Source of the DNA: Burkholderiaceae bacterium
GTDB taxonomy: Bacteria; Pseudomonadota; Gammaproteobacteria; Burkholderiales; Burkholderiaceae_E
Direction: 5' to 3'
Assembly: GCA_027493945.1 (NCBI GenBank)
Contig: JAOSJU010000001.1
Span: 1,488,001 to 1,552,000, forward strand
DNA: 64,000 bases
Below, piece after piece: positions 19,825 to 30,985 of this stretch; position 1 is the stretch's first letter; each line of letters opens with the position of its first letter. Under the pieces are notes generated by a model, which was not told the DNA's origin, did no database searches, and was given only the letters and a program-made list of their open reading frames with translations. Both the position numbers and the translations under genes were made by a program.

Positions 19825-21053
19825 TGCTGAACCCCGACGCAGCCTCGGTCTGGAAGGCGCCGCGCTGGGCGCTCGCGGTGCTCCTGGCCGCGCTGGGCAT
19901 GCTCGGCCCGTTCTCGATCGACACCTACCTGCCGGCGTTCTCCGGCATCGCGCGCGCGCTCGACGCGACGCCGGTGCAGATGCAGCAGACGCTGTCGGCG
20001 TACCTGTTCGGCTTCGCGTTCATGAACCTGTTTCACGGCGCGCTCGCCGACAGTTACGGCAGGCGGCCCGTGGTGCTCTGGGGCGTGGGCGTGTTCGCGC
20101 TGGCCTCGGTCGGCTGCGCGCTCGCGCCGACAATCGGCTGGCTGGTGTTCTTTCGCGCGCTGCAGGGGCTTTCCACCGGCGCCGGCATCGTCGTCTCGCG
20201 CGCGGTCATCCGCGACCTGTTCCCGCCCGAGGAAGCGCAGCGGATGATGTCGCAGGTGACGATCTACTTCGGCGTCGCGCCGGCGGTCGCACCGATGATC
20301 GGCGGATGGCTGTTCGTGCACGTCGACTGGCACGGCATCTTCTGGCTGCTGGCGGCGATCGGCGTGCTGCTGTGGCTGGGGAACTGGAAGTTCCTGCCCG
20401 AGACGCTGCATCCCTCGCATCGCCAGCCGTTCGAGTTCGCGCACCTGATGCGCGGCTACTCGCAACTGCTGTCCGATCCGCGCTTCCTGCTGCTGGCGCT
20501 GGCGAGCGGCGTGCCGTTCAACGGCATGTTCCTCTACGTGCTGTCGGCGCCCGAGTTCCTCGGCACGCACCTGGGGCTCGCGCCGACCGGGTTCTTCTGG
20601 TTCTTCCTGCTGACGATCAGCGGCATCATGGCCGGCGCCTGGCTCAGCGGCCGGCTGGCCGGGCGCATCGAGCCGCGTCGCCAGGTGCGCCACGGCTTCG
20701 TCGTGATGTTCACGGTGGCCACGCTGAACCTTTTCGCGAACCTGCTGTTCACGCCGCACGTGAGCTGGGCGCTCGTACCCCTGGCGCTGTTCGCCTTCGG
20801 CTGGGCGCTGAACGTGCCGGTGGTCACGCTGATGGTGCTCGACCTCTATCCGCACCGGCGCGGCATGGCTTCGTCGCTGCAGGCGGTGGTCGGCAGCGTT
20901 GCCAACGGCGTGGTCGCCGGCGTGATCGCGCCGCTGGTGATGCACTCGACCGCGGCGCTGGCCGCGACCTCGCTGGCGATGCTGTGCGTCGGGCTGGCCG
21001 CATGGCTGCACCTGCGGCGCCTGGTCGCGCGCGGCGCTCAGCGCGCCAGGTAG
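19824..21053 (+). CDS. Bcr/CflA-type MFS drug exporter
   Basis: A 409-residue protein with twelve hydrophobic segments. The DHA1/Bcr signature is visible: GPFSIDTYLPAF in helix 1, LFHGALADSYGRRPV (motif A, between helices 2 and 3) and RALQGLSTGAGIVVSRAVIRDL. It probably exports small toxic compounds with proton import; the substrate cannot be read from sequence. Its start codon directly follows the rplY terminator with no room for a ribosome-binding site, so the true start or promoter is unclear. It converges on and overlaps the LuxR-type gene by 16 bp. Confidence 0.85.
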   Translation: MLNPDAASVWKAPRWALAVLLAALGMLGPFSIDTYLPAFSGIARALDATPVQMQQTLSAYLFGFAFMNLFHGALADSYGRRPVVLWGVGVFALASVGCALAPTIGWLVFFRALQGLSTGAGIVVSRAVIRDLFPPEEAQRMMSQVTIYFGVAPAVAPMIGGWLFVHVDWHGIFWLLAAIGVLLWLGNWKFLPETLHPSHRQPFEFAHLMRGYSQLLSDPRFLLLALASGVPFNGMFLYVLSAPEFLGTHLGLAPTGFFWFFLLTISGIMAGAWLSGRLAGRIEPRRQVRHGFVVMFTVATLNLFANLLFTPHVSWALVPLALFAFGWALNVPVVTLMVLDLYPHRRGMASSLQAVVGSVANGVVAGVIAPLVMHSTAALAATSLAMLCVGLAAWLHLRRLVARGAQRAR

Positions 21054-23752
21054 CGCGCGATCACCTCGCCGCGGGTGTGCACGCCGAGCTTGGCGATGAT
21101 GTTGGCGACGTGGCGCTTGACGGTGTGCAGGCTGATGCCGAGCGTCAGCGCGATGCGCTTGTTGCTCGCGCCCTTGACGATCAGCGCGACCACCTCGCGC
21201 TCGCGGGCGGTCAGTGCGTCGAGCGCGTCGGCGCCGCCGTCCAGTGCCGGGCCGACCGGGCACGCCGCCGGGCGCAGCGCACTGCAGCGCTCGATCAGCG
21301 CCAGCCAGGCCGCACGGCGCGGATGCGCGGGATCGACCCGGTCGGCCAGCGCAACCACCAGTTCGGGGCGCTCGAGCAGCAGCCGGCCGAACATGCCCGC
21401 CTCGAGCGCGTCGTCGAGCAGATCGGCGGCCATCGCCCGCGCACGCGCGACCTGCCCGCTGCGAGCCAGTGCGTCGACCGCGACGACGCGCAGGTCGCCG
21501 CCGATCGCGAGCAGCGGATAGCGTCGCTGCGCCTCGACGAGCTCGCACATCGACGCGGCAGCGCGCTGCCAGTCGCCCTCCTGGCCGAGCACCAGCGCCT
21601 CGACCCAGCGGCGCGCATCGGCCATGTAGGGCCACTCGGCGCCGCGAAACGCGGTGAGCATCCTCGCGTACGACTGGCGCAGCGCGGCGGCGTCGCCGCC
21701 GCTCCAGTGCAGCCGCGCGATCAGGTAGAGAAAGGAGCCGACCCAGGCGTTGCGCGTGCCGATGGTCATCGTCTGGCCGGTGCGGATCACTTCGTCGATC
21801 AGCTCGACCGCCTCGTCGACGCGGCCCGCGACCGACAGCAGGATCGCGCGCACCGTGCACAGGTCGACCATCAGCGCGCGGAAGCCGCGCCAGCGCTCGA
21901 CGTCGACCCAGACCGATTCGACCAGGTCGCCAGCGCGCCCGATCTCGCCTTCCCACAACGCGGCCCATGCCGCGAGCACGCTCGCGTGCGCGAATGCCAG
22001 GCTGTCGGGACGCGCATCGAGCGAGACCACCAGCGCGTGAAAGCGCCGGAACAGCTCGCCGAAGGCGGGCGTGGCGACGAAGTGCGAACGGATGCGCTCG
22101 GACAGGCGCACGCACAACTCGACCGACGCCGGGCGCTCGGCCAGCTCGATGGCCGTGCGCAGCGCCGCCGAGGCCTCGCCGGGACGGCCGGTGGCGCTGA
22201 ACAGCCAGGCCCGCTCGAGCGCCAGCTCGGCCTGCAGCTCGGGCTCCAGACCGGCCTCGTCGATCCGCTCGAGCCGCTCGGCGGCCACGCGCACGTCGCC
22301 GGCATAGCTGACCATGCGCGCCAGCAGCAGCAGGCTTCGCACCGCGTGCGCGCGATCGCCTGCCGCCTCGAAACCCCTGCCGGGCGAGCTCGAGGCTCGC
22401 GCGGCCCTCGTCGAAGCCGCTGCGCTGCCGGGCCAGCAATCCGGCGATCCAGTGCGCCTGCACCTCGTCGCCGGCGCCCGCCGCGCCGAGGGCGCGCAGC
22501 GCCTGGGTGACCGCCTCGGCGTGGCCCTGCCGCAGCAGCGCCTCGGCGTGGCGGCCGAGCACCTCGAGCGCCTGGCGCGGCGCGCCGGCTTCCGAAGCGT
22601 GGCGCAGCGCGCGCAACGGCTCGTCGACGATCGAGGCCGCGCGCAGGTTCAGTTCGTGCCACGCATGCGGCGCGTCGCGGCGCAGGCGGCCGTTCAGGCA
22701 GTCGCGGAACAGCTCGTGCAGCCGCATCGTCGGCCGGGAAGGGTCGAGAACGGTGACGAACAGGTTGTGCTGGATCAGCTGTTCGATCATCGCCAGGCTG
22801 TCGATGCGCCCGCTCAATTGCGCACAGCGATCCGGATCGAGTTCGTGGAGCACGCAGCACACCGACAGGAAGGTCGACAGCTCCGGCGGAAGCTTGGCGA
22901 GCACCTCCTCGGCCAGGTATTCGAACACCTGCCGGTCGCCCGGCACCAGGCTCTCGACCGGCGCGGCCGCCTCGTCGCGGTGGCCGGCAGCCAGCAGCCG
23001 CAGTCCGGCGATCCAGCCCTGCGAGCGCCGGATCCAGGCCTGCGCCAGCGGTCCGCCAGGCGCCTCGCCGAGCCGCGCGAGGAACGCCGCGGCCTCGTCG
23101 GCCGAAAAGCGCAGCCGCGACTGCGGGAACTCGGCCAGCAGGCCCGCGACGCGGCGCCGCGCCAACGGCAGGCGCGGCGGCTCGCGCGAGGCCATCACGC
23201 AGGCGACGTGCTCGGGCAGCAGGCCGAGGAAGTGATCGAGCCAGGTCCAGGTGAGCGCATCGTCGATCACGTGCAGGTCGTCCCAGACCCAGACGAAGCG
23301 CCCCGCCTTGCATTCGGCCAGCCAGTCGGCGACCTCGGCGGCGGCCGCGCGCGCGCCGGTCTCGCCGGAAGCCACGATGCGGGTCAGCGTGTCGGCGTCG
23401 AGCGGCTCGGCGTGGTGCGGCAGCGCGTTGATCGAATCGACCAGCACGCGGAACAGCCTGGCTGGCGCGCGATCGAGGCGATCGACCGCGATCCAGGACA
23501 CCGCCCAGCCGGCCGGGGCCCGGGCGAGCGCCTGCGCCAATGCAGTGGTCTTGCCGAATCCGGCACCCGCGACGACCAGCACGAGGCGCGTCTCGGCGAT
23601 CGCCTCGAGAAGCGCGTACGACAGCGGCTCGCGCTTTCGAGCAGCCGGGGCCGAAGCGACGGCACGACGAAGCGGCTGCTGGGCGCATGCCGCGGCACCG
23701 CGAACGGCGCGTGGGTGGCGTGCGCCCGCGTTCGACCTTCGGTCGACGGCAA
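21038..23752 (-). CDS. MalT-like LuxR-family ATP-dependent regulator, two frame breaks
   Basis: About 905 residues when one base is restored near 23635-23637 and one removed at 22371-22373. The N-terminus has the LAL-type ATPase with P-loop [11 protein letters not shown] and [10 protein letters not shown] as Walker B. The middle has TPR-like helices. The C-terminus is a LuxR helix-turn-helix ([22 protein letters not shown]...[12 protein letters not shown]). It is a STAND-type activator that likely switches on after binding a small ligand. A TTG (23752) or GTG (23698) could start it. Target genes are not evident; the adjacent MFS exporter is one candidate. Confidence 0.8.
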
Positions 23753-23907
23753 GCTCGTTCCCCAGAAGACAGCCGGACAGGACGGGCCCGCGCGGGCGCC
23801 GACCCGGATCGTCGATGATAGCGGATCGGAGCGGCGACGTGGATTCCACTACACTTGCGCCCGGCAGCCTCCGGACGGATTCCGGCGGTGCAATTCCGGC
23901 TCGCGAG

Positions 23908-24495
23908 ATGAACGGCATCCGACTCGTCGTCGGCCTGGGGAACCCGGGTCCTGAACACCAGCTCGACCGGCACAACGCCGGGTTCTGGTTCGTCGACGCG
24001 CTCGCGCGCGAGCACGGCGCGCAGCTGGCGCGCGAAGGCAAGTTCCACGGCGACGTGGGTCGCGCGCGCATCGCCGGCGCATCGGTGTTCCTGCTCGAGC
24101 CCGGCACCTGGATGAACCGCTCGGGGCAGGCGGTCGTGGCGATGGCACACTTCTACCGCATCGCGCCCGAGGAGATCCTGGTGGTCCACGACGAGCTCGA
24201 CCTGCCTCCGGGCCAGGCGAAACTGAAGAAGGGCGGCGGGCACGCCGGCCACAACGGGCTGAGGGACATCCAGGCGCGCCTCGGCAGCGCCGAGTTCTGG
24301 CGCCTGCGCATCGGCATCGGCCATCCGCGCGAACTGCAGCCGGCCCAGCAGGTGGTCGACTTCGTGCTGAACCGGCCCACCCGCGAGCAGCAGCAGGCGA
24401 TCGACGAAGCGATCGGCCACGCGCTCGACTGCCTGCCCGAACTCGTCGCGGGCGATGCCGCGATCGCCACGATGAAACTGCACACCCGCAACTGA
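23908..24495 (+). CDS. pth: Pth, peptidyl-tRNA hydrolase
   Basis: A 195-residue protein with [13 protein letters not shown] at the start, catalytic His in [18 protein letters not shown], and [13 protein letters not shown]. It frees peptides from stalled peptidyl-tRNA. All catalytic residues are present. Its usual neighbour rplY is about 4 kb upstream, displaced by the exporter and the LuxR-type gene. Confidence 0.96.
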   Translation: MNGIRLVVGLGNPGPEHQLDRHNAGFWFVDALAREHGAQLAREGKFHGDVGRARIAGASVFLLEPGTWMNRSGQAVVAMAHFYRIAPEEILVVHDELDLPPGQAKLKKGGGHAGHNGLRDIQARLGSAEFWRLRIGIGHPRELQPAQQVVDFVLNRPTREQQQAIDEAIGHALDCLPELVAGDAAIATMKLHTRN

Positions 24496-24504
24496 CACGA
24501 CGCC

Positions 24505-24981
24505 ATGCCCGCACGAATCGTCACCCGCCGCTCGGCCATCCACGGCAACGGCATGTTCGCCGCCGTCGACATCCCGGCCGGCACGCGGCTGATCCAGTAC
24601 AAGGGGAAGCTGCTGACCGACGCCGAGAGCGACGAGCTCTACCGCGACGGCGCCGACACCGGGCACACCTTCCTCTTCTCGCTCAACGACGACTACGTGA
24701 TCGACGCCAACCGGCAGGGAAACAGCGCGCGCTGGATCAATCACGGCTGCGCGCCGAACTGCGAGGCGGTGGTCGACGAGGACGACGGCGGCGACCCGCG
24801 CCGCGACCGCGTGTTCATCGAGTCGATCCGCGACATTCGCAAGGGCGAGGAGCTGACCTACAACTACGGAATCGTGCTCGGCGTGCCGCACACGCGCGCG
24901 ATGAAGCGGATCTGGGCGTGCCGCTGCGGCGCGCCGCAATGCACCGGCACGATGCTGCAGCCGAAGCGCGGCCGGCGCTGA
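24505..24981 (+). CDS. Small SET-domain protein (putative lysine methyltransferase)
   Basis: A 158-residue protein that is almost only a SET domain. It has HGNGMFAAVDIPAGT at the start, the knot-forming SARWINHGCAPNCEA and EELTYNYG, and a short post-SET zinc-type motif ACRCGAPQCTGTM. These bind S-adenosylmethionine and the substrate lysine in known SET enzymes. The bacterial substrate is unknown. It lies 9 bp after pth and is probably co-transcribed. Confidence 0.85.
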   Translation: MPARIVTRRSAIHGNGMFAAVDIPAGTRLIQYKGKLLTDAESDELYRDGADTGHTFLFSLNDDYVIDANRQGNSARWINHGCAPNCEAVVDEDDGGDPRRDRVFIESIRDIRKGEELTYNYGIVLGVPHTRAMKRIWACRCGAPQCTGTMLQPKRGRR

Positions 24982-24993
24982 GGCCGGTTCGCG

Positions 24994-26517
24994 CTACGTG
25001 CGGCGCCGCGCAGCCACGCTGCGCTCGGCCACCAGCTCGACGATGCCGTCGGCCTCCTGCTGCTCCAGGCGCACGGTGAAGCCCCACAGGTACGCGAGGT
25101 GCTCGAGCACCGCCTCGCACGAGGTCTCGGCGAGCGGGCGCCGGTCGCGCACGAAATGACGCAGCGTGAGCGAGCGGTCGCCGTGCAGGTCGACGTTCCA
25201 GACCTGGATGTCGGGCTCGCGGCTGCCGAGGTCGTACTGCGCGGAGAGCAGCCGGCGCAGCTCGCGATAGCCGCGCTCGTCGTGGATCGCGTCGATCTTC
25301 AGCTTCTCGCGGCTGTCGTCGTCGAGAACGGCGAAGAAGCGGAACTCGCGCATCAGCCGCGGCGACAGGTACTGCGCAACGAAGCTCTCGTCCTTGAAGT
25401 TGCGCATCGCGAAGTCGAAGGTCTCGCGCCAGTCGGAGCCGGCGATGTCGGGAAACCAGTGCCGGTCCTCGTCGGTGGGCGCCTCGCAGATGCGCCGGAT
25501 GTCGCGCCACATCGAGAATCCGAGCGCGTACGGGTTGATGCCCGAGTAGTGCGGGCTGTTGTACGGCGGCTGGTAGACGACGTTGGTGTGCGACTGCAGG
25601 AACTCGAGCATGAAGCCGTCGGAGACCAGTCCGTCGTCGAACATCGCGTTCAGCAGCGTGTAGTGCCAGAACGTCGCCCAGCCCTCGTTCATCACCTGCG
25701 TCTGCCGCTGCGGGTAGAAGTACTGGCCGATCTTGCGGATGATCCGCACCACCTCGCGCTGCCATGGCTCGAGCAGCGGCGCGTGCTTCTCGACGAAGTA
25801 GAGCAGGTTCTCCTCGGGTTCCTCGGGCCAGCGCTTCTCGCGCTTTTCCTCGGCCTTCCCGAGCGCCGGCGGCAGCGTGCGCCACAGGTCGTTCACCTGC
25901 GCCTGCAGGTACTCCTCGCGCTCCTTCTGGCGCAGCTTCTCCTTCTCGAGCGACAGCCGCGGCGCGCGCTGGTAGCGGTCGACGCCCAGGTTGACCAGCG
26001 CATGGCAGGCGTCGATCAGCCGCTCGACCGCGGCCTCGCCATGGCGCTCCTCGCATTCGGCGATGTAGTTGCGCGCGAACACCAGGTAATCGATGATCGC
26101 GTCGGCGCTGGTCCACTGCCGGAACAGGTGGTTGCCCTTGAAGAACGAGTTGTGCCCGTAGGCGGCGTGCGCGATCACCAGCGCCTGCATCGGCAGCGTG
26201 TTCTCCTCCATCAGGTAGGCGATGCAGGGGTTCGAGTTGATGACGATCTCGTAGGCGAGCCCCATCTGGCCGCGCCGGTAGCGGCTCTCGGTCGCGAGGA
26301 AGTGCTTGCCGAACGACCAGTGGTGGTAGTACACCGGCATGCCGCTCGACGCGTAGGCGTCCATCATCTGCTCGGCGCTGATGATCTCGACCAGGTGCGG
26401 ATAGGTGTCGAGGCCGAAACGCCGCGCAAGCTCGCCGATCGCCTCGTCGTAGCGCTCGATCGCGTCGAAGCTCCACTCGGAGCTGTCGGGAAGCGGGATC
26501 GCCTGCCTGGCCGTCAT
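24994..26517 (-). CDS. SpoVR family protein (YcgB-like)
   Basis: A 507-residue SpoVR/YcgB family protein. Conserved stretches include YPHLVEIISAEQMMDAY, HWSFGKHF, NEGWATFWHY and INPYALGFSMWRDI. The biochemical role is unknown; the family is linked to stationary phase and stress and usually stands with yeaG and yeaH, as it does here. Its ATG overlaps the yeaH stop. The N-terminal start at 26517 gives the usual length. Confidence 0.92.
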   Translation of the reverse strand: MTARQAIPLPDSSEWSFDAIERYDEAIGELARRFGLDTYPHLVEIISAEQMMDAYASSGMPVYYHHWSFGKHFLATESRYRRGQMGLAYEIVINSNPCIAYLMEENTLPMQALVIAHAAYGHNSFFKGNHLFRQWTSADAIIDYLVFARNYIAECEERHGEAAVERLIDACHALVNLGVDRYQRAPRLSLEKEKLRQKEREEYLQAQVNDLWRTLPPALGKAEEKREKRWPEEPEENLLYFVEKHAPLLEPWQREVVRIIRKIGQYFYPQRQTQVMNEGWATFWHYTLLNAMFDDGLVSDGFMLEFLQSHTNVVYQPPYNSPHYSGINPYALGFSMWRDIRRICEAPTDEDRHWFPDIAGSDWRETFDFAMRNFKDESFVAQYLSPRLMREFRFFAVLDDDSREKLKIDAIHDERGYRELRRLLSAQYDLGSREPDIQVWNVDLHGDRSLTLRHFVRDRRPLAETSCEAVLEHLAYLWGFTVRLEQQEADGIVELVAERSVAARRRT

Positions 26518-27794
26518 GCCGCGCCCGCCATGCTGCGCTTGCGGAACAGTTCGCGGAACACCGGGTAGATGTCGGCCGCCCCGCCGATGCGCTGCATCGC
26601 GAATCGCTCCGAATGCGCCGCCTGCAGCTTCTCGTACTCGCGCCAGAGGTTCTGCGGCTCGCCCTGGCTGATCTCGATGTAGGCGAAGTACTGGCACAGC
26701 GGAAGGATCGACTCGCCGATCAGCTTGCGGCACAGCGGCGAGTCGTCGTTCCAGTTGTCGCCGTCGGAGGCCTGCGCGACGTAGACGTTCCACAGGCTGG
26801 ACGCGTATCGCTGGGCGATGACGTCGCGCGCGAGCTCGAGCGCGCTCGACACCACCGTGCCGCCGGTTTCGCGCGAGCCGAAGAACTCGGCCTCGTCGAC
26901 CTCGCTGGCGACCGTGTGATGCCGGATGAAGACCACGTCGATGCGCTCGTAGTTGCGGTCGAGGAACAGGTAGAGCAGCATGAAGAAGCGCTTGGCCAGG
27001 CTCTTGCGCTCCTCGTCCATCGAGCCCGAGACGTCCATGATGCAGAACATCACCGCCTGCGTCGTCGGCTCGGGCACGCGCACCCGGTGCCGGTAGCGCA
27101 GGTCGAAAGTGTCGATGAACGGTATGGCCGCCATCCTGGCCTGCAGCCGGGCGATTTCCTCGCGCAGCGCCTGCACCTGCGGGTCGTCGTCGCCGCGCGT
27201 CGCCGCCGGGCGTTCGAATTCCTCCTCGAGCTCGCGCAGCCTGCGGCCGTAGGGCCCGCCCGCGGCGACGCGCCGGCCCGCCGCGCCGCGCATCGTGCGC
27301 GTCAGGCTGATGTTGGTGGGAACGCCGCTTTGCGTGTAGCCGGCGCTCACCCGCCTGGTCTGCTCGATCTGCGCGAGCTGGCGCTTCACCAGGTTGGGCA
27401 GCGCCAGCTCGTCGAAGAAGATGTCGAGGAACTCGTCGCGGGTGAGCGTGAACGCGAAGTCGTCGAGCCCTTCGCCCTCGTTGCTCGCCTGGCCGCGCCC
27501 CGGCCCGCCCTCGCCCTGCTGCGGCCGCTCGACCTCGTCTCCGGCGGCGAAGCGGTCGTTTCCGCCATGCACGTACTCGCGCACGCCGCCGCTGCCGTGA
27601 GCGAACTGCGGCTCGGCGATGTCGCGCCCCGGGATGCCGATCTTCTCGCCGTTCTCCAGGTCCCGGATGCCGCGCTTCGAGACCGCGTCGGAGACCGCCT
27701 TGCGGATCTGCGCCTTGAAGCGGCGGATGAAGCGGCCGCGGTTGACCGAGCTGCGGTTGCGGCTGTCGTAGCGCCGGTCGACGATGCGCAGCAT
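26514..27794 (-). CDS. yeaH: YeaH/YhbH family protein (DUF444)
   Basis: A 426-residue protein. A basic N-terminus (RFIRRFKAQIRKAV), an acidic/Gly-rich middle and a C-terminal von Willebrand A-like domain with the metal site CIMDVSGSMDE are seen. It is the partner of the PrkA-type kinase YeaG in a nitrogen-starvation and general-stress module. It lies 7 bp after the prkA stop. Confidence 0.93.
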   Translation of the reverse strand: MLRIVDRRYDSRNRSSVNRGRFIRRFKAQIRKAVSDAVSKRGIRDLENGEKIGIPGRDIAEPQFAHGSGGVREYVHGGNDRFAAGDEVERPQQGEGGPGRGQASNEGEGLDDFAFTLTRDEFLDIFFDELALPNLVKRQLAQIEQTRRVSAGYTQSGVPTNISLTRTMRGAAGRRVAAGGPYGRRLRELEEEFERPAATRGDDDPQVQALREEIARLQARMAAIPFIDTFDLRYRHRVRVPEPTTQAVMFCIMDVSGSMDEERKSLAKRFFMLLYLFLDRNYERIDVVFIRHHTVASEVDEAEFFGSRETGGTVVSSALELARDVIAQRYASSLWNVYVAQASDGDNWNDDSPLCRKLIGESILPLCQYFAYIEISQGEPQNLWREYEKLQAAHSERFAMQRIGGAADIYPVFRELFRKRSMAGAA

Positions 27795-27801
27795 TACGGC
27801 C

Positions 27802-29725
27802 TCACGACGATTTCCTCACCCGCAGGTACCACTCGCACAGCAGCCGGACCTGCTTCTCGGTGTAGCCGCGGGCGATCATGCGGTTGACGAAGTCCTTGTG
27901 CTTCTTCTGCTCGTCGGCGCTCGCCTTGGCGTTGAAGGAGATGACCGGAAGCAGCTCCTCGGTGTTGGAGAACATCTTCTTCTCGATCACCGCGCGCAGC
28001 TTCTCGTAGCTGGTCCACGACGGGCTCTTGCCGTCGCGCGCCGCGCGCGCGCGCAGCACGAAGTTGACGACCTCGTTGCGGAAGTCCTTCGGATTGGAGA
28101 TTCCGGCCGGCTTCTCGATCTTCTCGAGCTCGTCGTTCAGCGCGCGCCGGTCGAGGATCTCGCCGGTGTGCGGGTCGCGGTATTCCTGGTCCTGGATCCA
28201 GAAGTCGGCGTAGGTGACGTAGCGCTCGAAGATGTTCTGCCCGTACTCGGAGTAGCTCTCGAGGTAGGCGGTCTGGATCTCCTTGCCGATGAACTCGGCA
28301 TAGCGCGGCGACAGGTACTCCTTGATGAAGCGCAGGTACCGCTCCTCGACCTCGGGCTGGAACTGCTCCTGCCCGATCTGCTGCTCGAGCACGTACATCA
28401 GGTGCACCGGGTTCGCCGCGACCTCGCGGTGGTCGAAGTTGAACACCCGCGACAGGATCTTGAACGCGAAGCGCGTCGACAGCCCCGTCATGCCCTCGTC
28501 GACGCCGGCGTAGTCGCGGTACTCCTGGTAGCTCCTGGCCTTCGGGTCGGTGTCCTTGAGGTTCTCGCCGTCGTAGACGCGCATCTTGGAGTAGATCGAC
28601 GAGTTCTCGGGCTCCTTCAGGCGCGACAGCACGGAAAACTGCGCCATCATCGTGAGCGTGTCCGGCGCGCACGGCGCCTGCGACAGCGACGAGTTGACGA
28701 GCAGCTTCTCGTAGATGTGCATCTCGTCGGTGACGCGCAGCGAATACGGCACCTTGACGATGTAGATGCGGTCGATGAACGCCTCGTTGTTGCGGTTGTT
28801 GCGGAACGACAGCCACTCGGCCTCGTTGGAGTGCGCCAGGATCAGCCCGTCGAACGGGATCGCGCCGAAACCCTCGGTGCCCTTGTAGTTGCCCTCCTGG
28901 GTCGCGGTGAGCAGCGGGTGCAGCACCTTGATCGGCGCCTTGAACATCTCGACGAACTTCGAGAACGCCGCGATTGGCCGGGCACAGGCCGCCCGAGTAG
29001 CTGTAGCAGTCGGGGTCGCTCTGCGAGTAGGTCTCGAGCTTGCGGATGTCGACCTTGCCCACCAGCGACGAGATGTCCTGGTTGTTCTCGTCGCCCGGCT
29101 CGGTCTTGGAGACCGCCAGTTGCGCGAGCACCGACGGGCGCAGCTTCACGACGCGGAACTTCGTGATGTCGCCGCCGAACTCGTGCAGCCGCTTGACGGC
29201 CCACGGGCTCATGATCGTCGACAGGTAGCGCAGCGGGATGCCGTAGTCTTCCTCGAGGATCGCCGCGTCCTCGTCGGGGCGGAACAGCCCGAGCGGCGAC
29301 TCGTGCACCGGCGAGCCCTCGAGCGCGTAGAACGGCACCTTCTCGATCAGCGACTTCAGCTTCTCGGCCAGCGAGCTCTTGCCGCCGCCGACCGGACCGA
29401 GCAGATAGAGAATCTGTTTCTTCTCCCCGAGCCCCTGCGCCGCGTGGCGGAAGTAGGCAACGATGTTCTCGATCACCTCTTCCATGCCGTAGAAATCGGC
29501 GAAGGCGGGATAGATCTTCAGCATCTTGTTCGCGAAGATCCGCGAGCGGCGCGGGTCGAGCCGGGTGTCGACCAGTTCGGGTTCGCCGATCGCCATGAGC
29601 ATCCGCTCTGCGACGCTGGCGTAGGCCGACGGGTCGCTGCGGCAAAGGTCCAGGTACTCCCGGACCGACAGCTCCTCTTCCTGGGCCGCCTCGTAGCGGC
29701 TCTGGTAGCGGGCGAAGATCGTCAT
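27802..29725 (-). CDS. yeaG: PrkA/YeaG serine protein kinase, one frame break at 28958-28959
   Basis: About 640 residues when one T of TT (minus-strand A) is removed, which turns the interrupted LCPANRGVLE into continuous NRGVLEFVEMFKAPIKVLHPL. The N-terminus is an AAA-type domain with P-loop GPVGGGKSS; the C-terminus is the PrkA domain (SRVFNFDHREVAANPVHLMYVLEQQIG). In Escherichia coli YeaG is a stress-induced kinase acting with YeaH. The operon is yeaG-yeaH-spoVR. A TATAAA (minus strand, 29821-29826) sits about 95 bases upstream in an AT-rich stretch that could hold its promoter. Confidence 0.9.
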
Positions 29726-29941
29726 GCTTGCCTCCTGCCGTGAGCGTCGCGCGAATCGGCTGCAACGGCGCCTTCGGGCTTCTGTCTCTGGTTTCCGGAC
29801 CTCCCCTCGTTCTTTTGTTCTTTATATGCCTTTACGGATCAACCTGCATAGTGGTTGACGCGCCAGAAGGTTTGCGCTTGCCGATCGTCGGCCTGCAACT
29901 GTTGCCCGCACGCGCCACGGGTGCGCGGCCTGCCGCTCGCA

Positions 29942-30861
29942 TCAGCGCCCGTTCGCGACGCCGGCCGGCACGTGGCCGGCCGGCCCGTAGCGCGACGCCG
30001 ACTCGCAGTGGCCGGTCTGGTCGTCGAAAAAGAAATCGGGCTCGAACTCGTTCAGGAACGGGCCCTTGGCGAGCCCGCCGAGGAACATCGCCTCGTCGAC
30101 CTCGATGCCCCAGTGCATCAGCGTGCGGATCGCGCGCTCGTGCGCCGGCGCGCTGCGCGCGGTGACCAGTGCGGTGCGGATGCGCACCGGTGCGCGCGCG
30201 CCCGCGTCCTCGCGCTGCAGCCGATGCAGCGCCTCGAGCAGCGGCTTGAAGGGCCCCGGCGGCAGCGGCAGCGCGACGCGGTCGGCTTCGTGGCGCTGGA
30301 ACGCATCGAGACCGCCCGCCCGGAACACCCGCTCGGATTCGTCGGAAAACAGCACCGCGTCGCCGTCGAACGCGATCCGGATCTCGTCGGGGTGCGATTC
30401 GGAGGCCTTGACGGACTCGGGAATACCCGCGCCGCCGGAATGCCGGCGTCGAGCGCGGCGCCGACGTCGTCGGCGTTGGCCGACAGGAACAGGTTGGCCT
30501 TCAGCGGCGCAAGGTAGCGCCAGGGCGCGCGCCCGCGGGTGAACACGCCGCGCTCGAGCCGCAGGCCCGCCTGCTGCGCGGAGCGGAACACGCGCAGCCC
30601 GCTGACCGGGTCGTTGCGCGAAACGACCACCACTTCGATGCGCCGCTCGCGCTCGGGGCGATCGGGCGGGTCGAACTGCAGCAGCTTGCGCACCAGCGCC
30701 CACGCCACTCCGGGCTGCGCGTACACGTCGAGGCGCTCGCGCTGCAGCGCCATGTACGCCGCGTCGTCGTCGCGCTCGAAGACACGGTTTTCCTCCTCGA
30801 AGTCGAACACCGCGCGCGATGAGATCGCGACGACCAGCTTGCCTTCCAGCGATGCGGGCAT
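29942..30861 (-). CDS. Cytosolic 5'-nucleotidase, one frame break at 30419-30421
   Basis: About 306 residues if one G is restored to the GGG run. The first part begins MPASLEGKLVVAISSRAVFDFEEENRVF, and the second carries SHPDEIRIAFDGDAVLFSDESE and FEPDFFFDDQTGHCESA. This matches the 5'-nucleotidase family related to eukaryotic NT5C1 (HAD-like, with the DxD-type DGD and the late DDQ). It probably dephosphorylates nucleoside monophosphates. It is divergent from the iron-sulfur gene. Confidence 0.8.
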
Positions 30862-30985
30862 ATCCGCAAGCGTAGGCACTGGCGGCGGATTACGCAAACT
30901 GCTCGCTTCGGCGGCGCGCAGCGCAGTCCGGCGGCCAGGGAGCCGGTACGGCACTCTGCGACAATGCCGGTTTGCCCGCCATTCG

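Noticed and set aside
18837..24107. A 1756-codon minus-strand open frame
   Set aside because: It joins shadows of prs, rplY, the exporter and pth to one part of the LuxR-type gene. Only the ATPase part is real.
27784..29166. Long plus-strand frame opposite the prkA gene
   Set aside because: Arg/Val/Leu-rich antisense translation; the minus strand carries the conserved PrkA protein.
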